Positions 1 to 9,205 of a DNA stretch of 64,000 nucleotides are shown piece by piece (within the stretch, counting starts at the first letter, position 1; each line of letters opens with the position of its first letter). The DNA comes from Halalkalicoccus jeotgali B3 (GTDB lineage: Archaea; Halobacteriota; Halobacteria; Halobacteriales; Halalkalicoccaceae), in contig NC_014297.1 in assembly GCF_000196895.1 (NCBI RefSeq), forward strand, positions 558,001 through 622,000. The letters run 5' to 3'. Under the pieces are notes generated by a model, which was not told the origin of the DNA, ran no database searches, and was given only the letters and a program-made list of their open reading frames with translations. Both the position numbers and the translations under genes were made by a program.

Positions 1-1113
1 CGGAACGCTCCCGGCACCCTCACCATCGCTTCCTGTGACTGTACCAGTGACTGTCAGCTCGTCCCCGAAGGCAACCGGATCGCTGACCGACTCGATGATT
101 ACTATGGGCTGGGATTCTTCGACCGTCACCGGGACTGTCGTGCTGGCGTCAGCATACTCGGAACCAGCGTCGGGTTCGTACGTGATCTCAAGGGATTCCG
201 TATCAGTCGAAAGCACGGTCGGGCGATAGACGAGCGTGAACTCACCATCCGCGTCGGTCGTCGTCGTCACCGTCCGATCATTGATGACAAAGGACACCTC
301 TTCGGAAGCGATCGGATTACCGTCCTCATCAGTGAGCGTTCCACTGGCTACGAGTGGCTCTTCAAAGGAGATCGGGCCGGATGGTGGTTCGATCTCGAGA
401 ACGGTTCCGACGAACTCCAGTTCTTGGACTTCCTGTTGTTGGGCTTCGATCGACTCGCGTTCGCTCGCGACGTTTTGCCGTTCCTCGCTTAGATCCTGAC
501 TGGATGATTCGCTGATGTTCGCGTAGTTCTCTTCGAGGGCAGTTCCGCTCTCTTCGGTCTCTTCAGAGATCCGTTGGAGTTCGCGTGCGAGTTCACGGGC
601 CCGTTCATCATCGCCACTGTCGACCGCTTCCTGGTACTCGTTGTAGGTCGCCTCGTACTCTTCGGCCGAATCAGCGAACTCGCGTTGGTTCTCTGCTGCG
701 GTTTCGAACTGACGGACCGTTTCATCGTCGGCCCCACTATCGCTCTCCTCAGCAAGCTCGACATATCTACTGAGTTGCTCGTTGTAATCATCGCCGACCG
801 TTTCTCGGGCCAATTCATACTCACCTTCACTGAGCGCAACCGATCCCTCGCCCAATGACGCAGCGAGTTCCGCAGACAGTCGTTGCTGAATGCCATCCAG
901 ATTGCCGTCTTCATCGACGTTATTGGGGTCTTGATGGCGAGGCGTTTCCGTCGTATTATTCGTTGCGCCGGAGTCCGGTGGTGATTGCTGAAAAGCACTG
1001 TCGGGCGCTGATTGAGCACCGACGACACCGAAACCACCGACGAGTGATAGACAGAGTAGCGCAGCCACGATGAGAACACGGAATCGGTGGTGAAATCGAC
1101 TGGCCGGGGACAC
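1..1113 (-). CDS. Secreted coiled-coil and beta-sandwich protein, partial (probable DUF4129-type envelope protein)
   Basis: The frame is open from a GTG at 1113 to the window edge (371 codons), so the C-terminus lies outside. The N-terminus has a basic stretch and a hydrophobic segment ending at Val-Val-Gly-Ala-Gln-Ser, a typical Sec signal. Residues about 60-210 are charged and predicted alpha-helical or coiled-coil (many E, Q, R). From about residue 225 come beta-sandwich repeats, with GTLTDEDGNPI and the start of a second GTVTGSDG unit, as in carboxypeptidase-regulatory or Ig-like modules. In haloarchaea this architecture usually ends in a membrane segment and a DUF4129 domain and lies beside DUF58/MoxR genes, as here (divergent DUF58 gene at 1500). 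The DUF4129 part is inferred because it is not in the window. No ATG start exists, so GTG is the only plausible start. Other-frame ORFs here are shadows. Confidence 0.8.
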   Translation of the reverse strand, partial: MSPASRFHHRFRVLIVAALLCLSLVGGFGVVGAQSAPDSAFQQSPPDSGATNNTTETPRHQDPNNVDEDGNLDGIQQRLSAELAASLGEGSVALSEGEYELARETVGDDYNEQLSRYVELAEESDSGADDETVRQFETAAENQREFADSAEEYEATYNEYQEAVDSGDDERARELARELQRISEETEESGTALEENYANISESSSQDLSEERQNVASERESIEAQQQEVQELEFVGTVLEIEPPSGPISFEEPLVASGTLTDEDGNPIASEEVSFVINDRTVTTTTDADGEFTLVYRPTVLSTDTESLEITYEPDAGSEYADASTTVPVTVEESQPIVIIESVSDPVAFGDELTVTGTVTGSDGEGAGSVP

Positions 1114-1499
1114 GTTATCACAATACTACACAGTCGCTCATTAAAATACTGTTCGGAAAGGAGTCAATTATAACTCATATTAGCGATGTCACAGAGATCG
1201 TGTTGGGTGGCAATCTGACGAGCAACTAAGTCTGGACCGTATCCACCGATAGAGGAAGTATACGAGTTGCTTGTTTGATCCGAACTGGCGACGGCAAAAG
1301 TGAATTGGAGAGTACATACCGGTCGAACAAGTGAAAATATCTCTCATCTAATTAATCATACCGATTTTGAATGGGCCACCGATCCTCCAGTCACAAAACG
1401 CACGCCGTTGACCGATGCTCCAATAGATTGCAGCGATGACAACTACCTACCGAGTACGTCAGAATTCTCTCAGCAGAGTAGGTAGTTTCAATTACCCGG
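1114..1499. other. Divergent intergenic region
   Basis: This 386-base AT-rich stretch separates two divergent envelope units and must hold both promoters. A weak TATA-like run (ttcaatta, about 1487-1494) lies roughly 27 bases before the ATG at 1518. No further gene is supported; the 61-codon frame at 1300-1485 has no recognisable features. Confidence 0.5.
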
Positions 1500-2981
1500 A
1501 TGAATAGTATAGAATTAATGCATGCTACACGCCGCTTTTGGACCACGATCGGACTGGTCGTCGTCCTCACGGCGGGGGCTGTCCTAACCGCCCGCCCACT
1601 TCTGGGTGCAGGGGCGGCGCTTATCGGCGCAACACTCCTCGCCCACCAGTCTGTCTTCGCGCACACGCTCGCGCGAACCGTCGAGGGGCTTGCAGTCGAG
1701 ATATTCATCGAACAGGAATCGGTTCTCACTGACGAGACGACGACACTCGTTCTCCGGGTTGCCGACCAAGCGGGCTCGCCGCTGGCGCTCGCCGTTGAGG
1801 CACAACCACCTGTCGGCGCTCGCCTCATCGGGGGCACACGAGACGTCTCTCTCAGCGCCAGTGAGACCGACCGCGAGGCCCAATCCGAGTTCGAGCTAGC
1901 TTGGCCCGTCACAGGGACCTTCGAATTCGACCAGCCCCGATTGGCGGTCGCCGATCGGTACGGGCTCTTCGAGGAGGAACTGCCGGTCGACGCTCATTAC
2001 TCACCGACAGTCACCGTCGAGCCCCGCCGGCCACAGGAGATGCACGTCGGCAGCGGTGGCGAGCGCATCGGGGCTGCCTACGGCGAACACGAAGCCGTCG
2101 CGATCGGATCGGGGCTCGAACCCGACGTTCTTCGGGAGTATACCGCGGAGGATTCCGCCGCCCGAATCGACTGGAAGACGACAGCCCGCATGGACAGCGC
2201 CTATGTCCGGGAGTACGAGACCGATACCGATCGCGAGACGGTCATTCTAATGGATACTCGAGCGTCAATGACTGCGGGTCCGCCGGGGGAGACGAAACTC
2301 GACTACGCTCGCCAGGTCGGCATCGCATTGGCCGACAACGCACACGAGTTCAACGACCCCCTGGGCCTCTACGTCGTCACTGATGAAGGGCTGGCCACCC
2401 GGTTCAAACCGGTCGCACAACGCCACCAGTACGTTACGATCAAAGAGCGGATCCGGGCTCTCGAGGGCGGTACCGAGACCGACTCGACGCCGCAGGGACG
2501 GACACAAGCGGCGACGCGTCGTATGAGTAGCCAGCTCACTGATCAGTCGTCGTTCGCACGCCAACTCCGCCCGTTTCTCGATGAACAGACGACCCAGATT
2601 CAACAGATCGACCGCGACCCGCTGATCCGAACCGTTCGATCACACATCCGGCCGCTCCAGGGGGCGATCTGGACGGCCATTGTCACCGACGATACGAATC
2701 GGGCCGAGCTTCAGGAGGCGATCAGCCTCGCACGCCGTGGAAACGATCATGTTATGGTGTTTCTGGCACCCTCGATACTGTTCGAATCGGGCGGGCTCTC
2801 GGACGTTGCGGGAGCCTATGACCGCTATCGTGAGTTCGAGGAGTTCCGCCGGCAGCTGGCCCGTATGCGCCGCGTCACGGTGTTCGAGATGGGGCCTGGG
2901 GACCGCCTCGACACGATCCTCACCTCCGGTGCGCGTCTCTATCGTAACCGAACACGACAGACCCAGTCTTCGACGCCATGA
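1500..2981 (+). CDS. DUF58 domain protein
   Basis: Membrane-anchored DUF58 protein of 493 residues. Two hydrophobic segments lie near the N-terminus (residues about 14-60). A beta-rich region follows, then the DUF58 core around residues 205-290. There the family signature is clear: an LREYTAEDSAARIDWKTTAR block and a von Willebrand-A-like strand with the MDTRASM metal-site motif. DUF58 proteins are encoded with MoxR AAA+ ATPases and are thought to act in assembly or quality control of envelope or metal-containing complexes; no MoxR gene is in this window. An in-frame ATG at 1518 (MHATRRFW) fits haloarchaeal homologues and a TATA-like element better than the first ATG. The gene overlaps the next one by 4 bases, so the three genes are one operon. 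Confidence 0.92.
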   Translation: MNSIELMHATRRFWTTIGLVVVLTAGAVLTARPLLGAGAALIGATLLAHQSVFAHTLARTVEGLAVEIFIEQESVLTDETTTLVLRVADQAGSPLALAVEAQPPVGARLIGGTRDVSLSASETDREAQSEFELAWPVTGTFEFDQPRLAVADRYGLFEEELPVDAHYSPTVTVEPRRPQEMHVGSGGERIGAAYGEHEAVAIGSGLEPDVLREYTAEDSAARIDWKTTARMDSAYVREYETDTDRETVILMDTRASMTAGPPGETKLDYARQVGIALADNAHEFNDPLGLYVVTDEGLATRFKPVAQRHQYVTIKERIRALEGGTETDSTPQGRTQAATRRMSSQLTDQSSFARQLRPFLDEQTTQIQQIDRDPLIRTVRSHIRPLQGAIWTAIVTDDTNRAELQEAISLARRGNDHVMVFLAPSILFESGGLSDVAGAYDRYREFEEFRRQLARMRRVTVFEMGPGDRLDTILTSGARLYRNRTRQTQSSTP

Positions 2982-3646
2982 GTACTGATCCCACCACTAC
3001 CGACTCCGATACTGCGGCCGATGAAGCGGCAACTGAACGCGAACCCGAGAACGACGACACCACTACGGAGGCGACAGCGACTACTGACGACCCGAATCGT
3101 GAATCGGAGCTCTCTGTGCCATCGGTCTCCACACAGCAGCCACAGGAGATCCAGTTGATCGGGCTCCTCGGGCTCGCGATCGTTGCCGCGGGGTTCTGGT
3201 TGCTCGCCGAGTGGATCGGGCTCCTCGGCGTTGCTGGAATCGCCCTCACATGGTATGGTCTCTCGAGTCCGTATGCAGTCGCGATCGGCCACGCTATGTT
3301 CCTGCCAGTGGCGTCCAGGTCCTTGACCGTGGAACCAGCAGTGCTCGTTGCTGAAGTCGGGCTGATAACCCTCCTTCTTGCGCCCGCGATCGACACCGGC
3401 GCCACCGAACGGTTCATCGGTGCGTTCCTGGTGAGTCTGCTCGGTTTAGGCGGGCTTGCGGCAGGCGCCTATTGGTGGAGCGACCGCCTGTGGATCGGCG
3501 CGGCCGTCCTCATCGGCGCCCTCGGAGTGGCCGGCTACGGTCTCTACCGGTACGAACAGGTCTCTCTGGGACTCATCGGTACTGAAACCGAGTCCGAGGC
3601 TGGGCAGATCGGCAACGAGAGCGCGACTACGGAGGATCCCATATGA
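2978..3646 (+). CDS. DUF7519-like multi-pass membrane protein
   Basis: 222 residues. The first 55 or so are acidic and Thr/Asp/Glu-rich with no structure expected. Then come about five or six hydrophobic segments (residues about 58-205), starting with QLIGLLGLAIVAAG. The tail is acidic. The position directly after DUF58, with ATGA overlaps on both sides, matches the haloarchaeal DUF7519 family. Function is unknown; a membrane scaffold for the DUF58/DUF7502 pair is an inference from synteny only. No catalytic motif is visible. The family name rests on context and shape rather than on a residue signature. Confidence 0.8.
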   Translation: MSTDPTTTDSDTAADEAATEREPENDDTTTEATATTDDPNRESELSVPSVSTQQPQEIQLIGLLGLAIVAAGFWLLAEWIGLLGVAGIALTWYGLSSPYAVAIGHAMFLPVASRSLTVEPAVLVAEVGLITLLLAPAIDTGATERFIGAFLVSLLGLGGLAAGAYWWSDRLWIGAAVLIGALGVAGYGLYRYEQVSLGLIGTETESEAGQIGNESATTEDPI

Positions 3647-4581
3647 GCCAACAACAATCACAGCCACAATCGACTTCGGATACGAATACGAGTACGACCG
3701 CCGACGCCGGCGCCGGCGAAGGAGCGGACGGCAACACGGATCTCAACGAGCGCACGACACTCGCCGCTCAGGTCGAACTCCTGCAAGAGGAAAACCAGCG
3801 CCTTCGACGAGCGTTCTCGCATGCCCGTCGGACCGACTACCGCCGATCTGCGACCGGCCTCGCGATCCTGGGCGTGCTTGCGATCGTGGGGGCCATCCTG
3901 TTTTCAACGGTTCGGACCGTGCTCCTGGCGCTTGGTGCGACGGGACTGTTCGCGGCAGTCCTTTCGTACTATCTGACCCCCGAACGGTTCGTTTCGGCGG
4001 CCGTCGGAGAATACGTCTATGCAGCAAGCGTCACGAACTACGACCGGCTGCTCACCGAACTCGGGCTCCAAGACACGCGGCTGTACGTTCCGACGGCGCA
4101 CGCGGGCGCCAATGCGAGCCAGCAGTCCGCACGACTGTTCGTCCCTGAACACCAGGAGTATACAGTCCCAGCCCGAGACGACCTCAATTCATTGTTGGTG
4201 ATCACTGACAATCTCCAGGAACGTGGAGCGGCCTTCGAGCCAACCGGGATGGAGCTCTTCCGTGAGGCGCGTCAAACTATCACGGGTGACGTCGCGGACG
4301 AACCGGATTCGCTCTGTTCGCAACTCGCTGATGCAGCCGTCGACGTTTTCGAACTCGCGGACAGTGCAACAACCGAAGTCGACGCCACCGAAGGGCGAGC
4401 CTCGATCGGAATCAGCGGCAGTGCCTACGGAGCGATCGATCGATTCGACCACCCAGTGGCCTCCTTGTTCGGAACTGGGTTCGCACTGGGCCTCGAAACC
4501 CCTGTCACAGTGGAGGTGACGACCGGCGACGATCGATCGGACTACCTCGTTACGTGTCGGTGGGAGGTCGAAGAACAGTAA
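3643..4581 (+). CDS. DUF7502-like membrane protein with N-terminal coiled coil
   Basis: 312 residues. A low-complexity Ser/Gln/Thr start is followed by a short coiled coil (AAQVELLQEENQRLRR, about residues 45-62). Two adjacent transmembrane helices follow (about 72-115). The rest is a large soluble alpha/beta region with no motif I recognise. It is the last gene of the DUF58 operon, overlapping the previous gene by 4 bases. Haloarchaeal homologues in this position are called DUF7502. The coiled coil and paired helices suggest a membrane-bound partner of the DUF58 protein. Function is unknown. Confidence 0.8.
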   Translation: MSQQQSQPQSTSDTNTSTTADAGAGEGADGNTDLNERTTLAAQVELLQEENQRLRRAFSHARRTDYRRSATGLAILGVLAIVGAILFSTVRTVLLALGATGLFAAVLSYYLTPERFVSAAVGEYVYAASVTNYDRLLTELGLQDTRLYVPTAHAGANASQQSARLFVPEHQEYTVPARDDLNSLLVITDNLQERGAAFEPTGMELFREARQTITGDVADEPDSLCSQLADAAVDVFELADSATTEVDATEGRASIGISGSAYGAIDRFDHPVASLFGTGFALGLETPVTVEVTTGDDRSDYLVTCRWEVEEQ

Positions 4582-4620
4582 CCGATCGTCGTCTCTTCCT
4601 GCCTCAGGCTCAATAGTACA

Positions 4621-4821
4621 CTACAATTCGAGGATACCCAATGTGGGAAACAATGCAAATCCCATTAGAGCAATCGCAAGCTCTTCTACTCCGAGATAGA
4701 GCGTGCCTACTGCCGATCCAAATATATCAAATCCAAATTGGAAAAATAAAAACTCAAAGAAAATAATCGCAACTATAACTCCGAACGTAGCTAATACCCA
4801 TTGTTGCGGCCTTCGTAGCAT
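4621..4821 (-). CDS. Small two-helix membrane protein
   Basis: 66 residues with two hydrophobic segments (about 9-31 and 43-62) and a basic start (MLRRPQQW), so it would insert in the membrane. It converges on the DUF58 operon, 39 bases from its stop. It resembles the many unnamed small haloarchaeal membrane proteins. There is no motif and the region is AT-rich, so the call rests on composition and topology alone. Confidence 0.45.
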   Translation of the reverse strand: MLRRPQQWVLATFGVIVAIIFFEFLFFQFGFDIFGSAVGTLYLGVEELAIALMGFALFPTLGILEL

Positions 4822-5929
4822 CTTCTGAGATAGATCAAACCATTTCGACTTCTACTTTTCCATTATTGCTTTACTATTGTTTACTACTTCAAGGTTATAT
4901 GTTTAGGACTCGATTGTGAATAAATATTCTAAAAATGATATAAAGGCCGCAATCCTGATAGTACGCAGCGAATGAGCGCGTCCTGATAGAACCGCATACA
5001 GAAAGACGATATAGCAGATGTTATATGGTAAATAATTAAGAAGTAGTGTCGAGTATGATCTACTACGGATCACGGAGGTGATGAAAATACATAGGTACAG
5101 AAAATACAACGGACACATACTTTGTGTCAGAGGGAAGCCACAAGAAGAGTGAAATGGGAGAACTAATAGAACGCATCTCCCTGCGAGGGTTTCACTGCCC
5201 TATCTCTCCCTTCGAGAGTGCTTCCACTGTCTGTGTTTTCAGCAGCTCCGCTGATCACCTGCAACGCTGATCGATAAGCGCATCAATCGGTTCTCAGAAC
5301 AGTGAGAGGAAGCCAGACGCTTCCGTTTCAGATTAGCGTGGTGCTTTGCTACCCGACACTGTTAACGCTACAGCCAATCGATCCACATTCTTCACGCGGA
5401 ATTTCCGTTGCTCGCATTCGTCAAGGAAGCTGAGTGGCCCAACAGCGTGACCATCGTGTCGCTCGTCTGGGAAGGTCTCTCCGTCATTATCGACGTATCG
5501 CACGGGACTCTCAGACGGTATCGGCAGTCACAATTGAATTCAATGTCGAAGGGAATAACCCCACTTGTCGGTCGGCTCCTTCTCAAATGTGATTAACTTC
5601 GGCCTCGCTTTCGTCTCGTCACGGATGCCCCAGTGACTCTAAACCGAGCGATCGCCACGCTTCGAGTGAGGTATCCTCCTGCCCGACCATCCTTCTTGTC
5701 GAGCTCGAAGCCGGATTACCCGTAGATGAAACAATGAGACGGTGAAACTGTTTTGGCGACTTCCCCGTATCGTTCCTGCCCATACGTGAGCTGAATAGCC
5801 TCTGAGATTATTGATAGATATTTTGTACTGGGGTGGGATTTCGAGAATATGTCCGAGAGAGGAGACTCCAGTGCGTGAAGACGATACGCTCCAATAGAAG
5901 TAAGAAAACGCCTGAGTGCCTGTGATCAG
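4822..5929. other. Gene-poor AT-rich region with decayed coding fragments
   Basis: No intact gene is supported over about 1.1 kb. On the minus strand around 5548-5640 a short frame reads SHWGIRDETKARPK and then KEPTDKWGYSLRH before a stop. It has coding-like composition but no start, so it looks like the tail of a degraded gene, possibly of a mobile element. The 71-codon minus frame at 4903-5118 is hydrophobic but has no supporting signal. Confidence 0.4.
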
Positions 5930-6748
5930 CTAATTCCCGGCATCATCGGGTGCCCCGGGAAGAGATTCGCAGGGAATGCCGTCGTTGTCAGGGTCGAGAT
6001 TATAGGGGTCACTCGGTTCATACTCGAGTACTCGCTGTGATTCCTCCCAGCTATCAAAGTCTCCACAACTGAGATTCTCGGGTGGTTCTTCCGGCAGCGA
6101 AGAATCCTCCGGGACGTCTGATTCTGGTTCTGAGTCATCCGCTGTGGTGTCCGTCTCAGTGTCACTCCCAGCGTCGCTGCTATCGTCAGAACCACTAGTA
6201 GCGTCAGCTGACGTCGAGTCACTCGTGTCCTCGGAGCTATTATCGCCATCAGCGTCTGATTCGGCGTCCGTAGCAGAACCGTCTGACTCATCAGACGAAT
6301 CGTCCTCACTCACATCATCACTATTGGATGTGTCCTCATCGGCCGACGAAGACGACTCTGCGGCGTCGCTGTCTTCGTCAGCATTGTCGTCACTACTGGA
6401 ATCAGTCGATTCAGTGGAATCAGTCGATTCAGTGGAATCAGTGGAATCGGTGGAATCATTTTCCTCATCCGAAGTAGCGGAACTATCATTGGAGTCACTA
6501 GCCGAGGCATCGTCTCCTTCGTCACTCTCAGTCGACTCCGTGCTGTTAGTACCGCTAGTGTTGTCCCCCTCGTCCGTATCATCGCTTTCGGCGCTGTCTT
6601 GTTCCTCTTCGAGATTCTCGCTATTGTCTGGTGATTGGTCAGTACTGTTACTATCGGTTGGCCCACTTTCGCCTACCCCCCCACACCCGGCTAGTGCGAG
6701 TGAGAGACAAACCAGTAGGATGAGTAGTATATGTCGTTTCGTTCTCAT
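5930..6748 (-). CDS. Lipoprotein with C-terminal Excalibur calcium-binding domain
   Basis: 272 residues. The N-terminus is a signal peptide ending in the lipobox LAGC (Cys21 becomes lipidated). Residues about 25-225 are an extremely Ser/Asp/Glu/Thr-rich linker, likely an unstructured, possibly glycosylated stalk. The C-terminal 45 residues are an Excalibur domain: CGDFDSWEE, then the [10 protein letters not shown] loop resembling a calcium-binding DxDxDG motif, with the two family cysteines. Such proteins sit on the cell surface; a specific role is not known. Part of the linker is a 9-base tandem repeat. It is monocistronic. Confidence 0.88.
   Translation of the reverse strand: MRTKRHILLILLVCLSLALAGCGGVGESGPTDSNSTDQSPDNSENLEEEQDSAESDDTDEGDNTSGTNSTESTESDEGDDASASDSNDSSATSDEENDSTDSTDSTESTDSTESTDSSSDDNADEDSDAAESSSSADEDTSNSDDVSEDDSSDESDGSATDAESDADGDNSSEDTSDSTSADATSGSDDSSDAGSDTETDTTADDSEPESDVPEDSSLPEEPPENLSCGDFDSWEESQRVLEYEPSDPYNLDPDNDGIPCESLPGAPDDAGN
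6397..6459. repeat. 9-base tandem repeat in the lipoprotein linker
   Basis: Seven consecutive 9-base units (tggaatcag or tcgattcag, the last two degenerate) encode Ser-Thr-Asp and Ser-Thr-Glu triplets on the minus strand. The first four form two identical 18-base units. Copy number is a likely source of length variation in the stalk. Confidence 0.85.
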
Positions 6749-7150
6749 TGGTATGATTGGTTATTCCGTCAGTTGTATGAATCAACTGCTCGTTCTTAAT
6801 TCTAGTCATATTATATCACGCTCAAACAGTCTTCCATTTTCCGACTATAGAGAGCGTAATTACAACGAAATACTAGGAGGAGCGCTGTTTGTAACCGATA
6901 GGCCACCACGTAACTGAACGCAGAATCGTCGTTCTGTACCCGGCCACCGACTCTCCTCAACTCGGCAAATCATCTTCCATTTCACGCCGTTGAGAGGCGG
7001 ATCGGACAGTCCAACACCCGAGCGAAGTGAACTGCTATCTTTGCGATTGAATCAAGGAAAGAGAGTAATCCTGTGATCCCTCACAGAAATTCCGTAGGCA
7101 GAGAACAGCGTAGACTCGAGTGTACACGAGACGCTCTTAGCTGTGGAATG
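6749..7150. other. Intergenic region
   Basis: About 400 AT-rich bases upstream of the lipoprotein gene. They contain its promoter but no convincing gene or repeat. Confidence 0.4.
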
Positions 7151-7390
7151 TCAGTCTTCAGTTCTCGTACTGGATTCGGAGATGTCCCGATCGTCCTCGG
7201 AAGGAAGGCGCCATTCGATCGTCCCTTTATCTATCCCTCTACTAACGGACCGGACAGCCATGTCAAGTAATTTGTATGTCCTCGTTTGCTCGTCCAATTC
7301 ATTGCGAATGATCTCTATTTCTTCCTGGCAGACTCTCAACTGGTCAACCATGTATTCATCTAACTTAGCGTTGTCAATATCATCATCCAT
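7151..7390 (-). CDS. Small acidic coiled-coil protein
   Basis: 79 residues, very acidic. A central helical stretch (residues about 8-45) has a heptad-like pattern (LDEYMVDQLRVCQEEIEIIR). It has one cysteine, no signal peptide and no known domain. Acidic composition and codon usage fit a real haloarchaeal gene. A weak 69-codon frame starts 24 bases away on the opposite strand and is not credited. Function is unknown. Confidence 0.5.
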   Translation of the reverse strand: MDDDIDNAKLDEYMVDQLRVCQEEIEIIRNELDEQTRTYKLLDMAVRSVSRGIDKGTIEWRLPSEDDRDISESSTRTED

Positions 7391-7661
7391 TACTAATCAC
7401 GCTGTACTGACTAGGTGACCAGCTCGGTTGCGGACGTGCTAATCTCGTACGTACGAAACGCAGATTCCTATGGTTCACTTGATATTATGTGGAATTTATC
7501 CTCCGCATTATTAATCCTATGGGCCGTCGAATTCGTCTTATCACTCATTCAGGTGACAACTAATCTACATCCCTTTAGTGGGATCAGTACTCTATCGTAT
7601 GACGAGATTAAAATACACGGATAATATTGATATAGTTGTGGTGTAAATAGTAGGATATAGT

Positions 7662-8117
7662 ATGGGATTGGAACCTCTGCAATGGTTTTCTACTGAAGAG
7701 GGACTCCCGTCACAACCGACAGTACTGCAAATCAGACATGGGACAAAAGCGTTCGTCTCAACAGCGAACCGAGTCCTTTTGGTAAAAGAACAGCACACGG
7801 ACGGTTCCCCATTCTGGACGCTTCCTGGTGGTGGAGTGAAGGCGAACGAATCGTTAGCTGAGTGTCTTACTCGAGAACTATTTGAAGAGCTAAGATGCCA
7901 AGCAGTAATTGACAAGCCAGTCACAACAGTCTGGTACGCCCACTCAAGTAAGCAGAAGACGTTCTCAGTCTATACGGTTTTTGAGTGCTCCCTTCTATCG
8001 ATTCCAGAATCGAACGAGAGGGAGGGAATTCTCGAGTATCAGTGGCTGTCGCCGACGTCTCTCCCGCCTACCACACTTCCTCAGATTCGCCAGATAGTGG
8101 AGTCTCGTAGTCGTTAA
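7662..8117 (+). CDS. Nudix hydrolase
   Basis: 151 residues, the usual length for a single-domain Nudix protein. The Nudix box is at residues about 52-74: GGVKANESLAECLTREL followed by FEELRC. The consensus Gly near the end of the box is replaced by Arg, while the metal-binding REL-x-EE core is intact. Nudix enzymes cleave nucleoside diphosphates linked to another group and need Mg or Mn. The substrate cannot be told from the sequence. The gene stands alone in an AT-rich stretch with low-GC codon use. Start is the ATG that follows an AT-rich promoter-like run. Confidence 0.88.
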   Translation: MGLEPLQWFSTEEGLPSQPTVLQIRHGTKAFVSTANRVLLVKEQHTDGSPFWTLPGGGVKANESLAECLTRELFEELRCQAVIDKPVTTVWYAHSSKQKTFSVYTVFECSLLSIPESNEREGILEYQWLSPTSLPPTTLPQIRQIVESRSR

Positions 8118-8974
8118 TAACACGCTATCGCGTATACCAACTCACTAGATCGGGTTCTTTCGGAGAATTCGCATTGGCATTCGAACCGCTGTTTGTCGAC
8201 ATGGTTCCTACTGTCAGCGGCAGTAATGGCTGTGGAGACAATTAGATCGTGCCCCAGAAACATGAGTGTAGGATTGGAGCCGACTAGGAGTAATCGGCGG
8301 ACCAATCGAACACACACACACACGGGTATTTTCTACCCGTACATACCAGTAAGAACCCATATTATTTAGTAGTTTTGTTGCTTAATTTATGTTCTAGCCA
8401 CTAATGTCTAGTTGTCTAAGAAAACATAGCAAACAGTTGTCGATGGACGTTCCTGTAGCTGAAATAAAATATTTTTAACAAAAAGGAATAGATTTAATAT
8501 ATATTGGAACGTGATAAAATTTGCACAGTGACGAATCGACGGCTATATCGCATTCCGTCGAACGCCACATCTTGTCAGTTCAGCACCAGTCCTGTTCGTC
8601 GCTGTGCGGCGACCATTATCGAGCTTCGTTCAAGTAAACGGTAGCGCGGAGTTCCCTTCTCAAGCGCGAGCGAAGCGAGCGATAGAGAATGGAGGGGAGG
8701 ATCGCCCGGCCGTCGTCCTCCATAGTCCGAAGCGGGCTTCAGACGGCTCGGCAACGGGTGCTGAACAAACAATGCGGTACTGGGACAGTTTGGTTCCTCG
8801 CTCCGGACGGGCCGCAGTCAACCCGTTCCGAAAGACGGACCGGCGACGCCACCACTCCGAGCACGCTCGATGTGCTGCGAAGTCGCCGACGTCACGTCCA
8901 ATTAGAGTGCCTCTGCCGACCGCACCGGCACACAAGTCGTCTGGGACCACAACTCCCGACCGACACCACGCAAG

Positions 8975-9040
8975 CCCCGTCCTCAGAATATTCACGAGAC
9001 GCGAAGCGTTCTGATGACGCCGAAGGCACTCAGGACGGGG
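8975..9040. repeat. Branched inverted repeat (9-base outer stem, two inner hairpins)
   Basis: CCCCGTCCT (8975-8983) pairs perfectly with AGGACGGGG (9032-9040). Inside are two hairpins with GAA triloops: CGC-GAA-GCG at 9000-9008, extendable outward with one bulge, and GCC-GAA-GGC at 9019-9027. The whole can fold into a compact branched structure as DNA or RNA. Such structures occur at the ends of haloarchaeal IS200/IS605-family elements. No TnpA or TnpB gene is adjacent. Confidence 0.7.
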
Positions 9041-9164
9041 TAGTTGACTGTAGAGCTCATTTTCGAGGCCAAGTTAGTCGCGTGGGCGAACAGCGTCTCT
9101 GTTCAATCGCAGATGAGGTCGGGACTCACCGCTTAGTAACCGCCTTAGTGAGCCCTTAGTCAGA

Positions 9165-9175
9165 TTAAAAATATA
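9165..9175 (+). promoter_or_regulatory. Probable TATA box
   Basis: TTAAAAATATA lies about 36 bases before the ATG at 9206. It predicts transcription starting within about 10 bases of the start codon of the Tat-exported protein gene. Confidence 0.55.
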
Positions 9176-9205
9176 TGTGTACCTCTACTTTCACAAATCG
9201 TAGAT

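Larger units (their letters stand above)
8118..9205. other. Non-coding region, AT-rich then GC-rich, with insertion-element-like remnants
   Basis: 8118-8570 is AT-rich with nothing recognisable. 8575-9050 changes abruptly to GC-rich DNA, with frames open on several strands but none with a domain, signal or acidic composition. It contains the haloarchaeal-looking palindromic run gcgagcgaagcgagcg (about 8666-8681) and ends in the branched inverted repeat at 8975-9040. The most likely reading is the remnant or end of an IS200/IS605-type element without its genes; this is an inference. Confidence 0.4.

Noticed and set aside
489-1121. 210-codon minus-strand frame
   Set aside because: Arg/Ser/Thr-rich shadow of the partial CDS at 1-1113, whose product is acidic with a signal peptide and recognisable beta-sandwich repeats.
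4903-5118. 71-codon hydrophobic minus-strand frame
   Set aside because: Unusual Tyr/Ile/Leu composition with no promoter, motif or acidic character; AT-rich non-coding DNA can produce it.
6144-6917. 257-codon plus-strand frame, Ser/Val/Leu-rich
   Set aside because: Antisense of the Ser/Asp-rich linker of the Excalibur lipoprotein; repeats explain the open frame.
7415-7624. 69-codon plus-strand frame with one hydrophobic segment
   Set aside because: GTG start only 24 bases from a divergent start, no domain, and weak composition.
8604-9159. Overlapping GC-rich frames of 111-156 codons
   Set aside because: Basic, Ser/Thr/Arg/Pro-rich products on several frames at once, no domain; they lie in the insertion-element-like patch.
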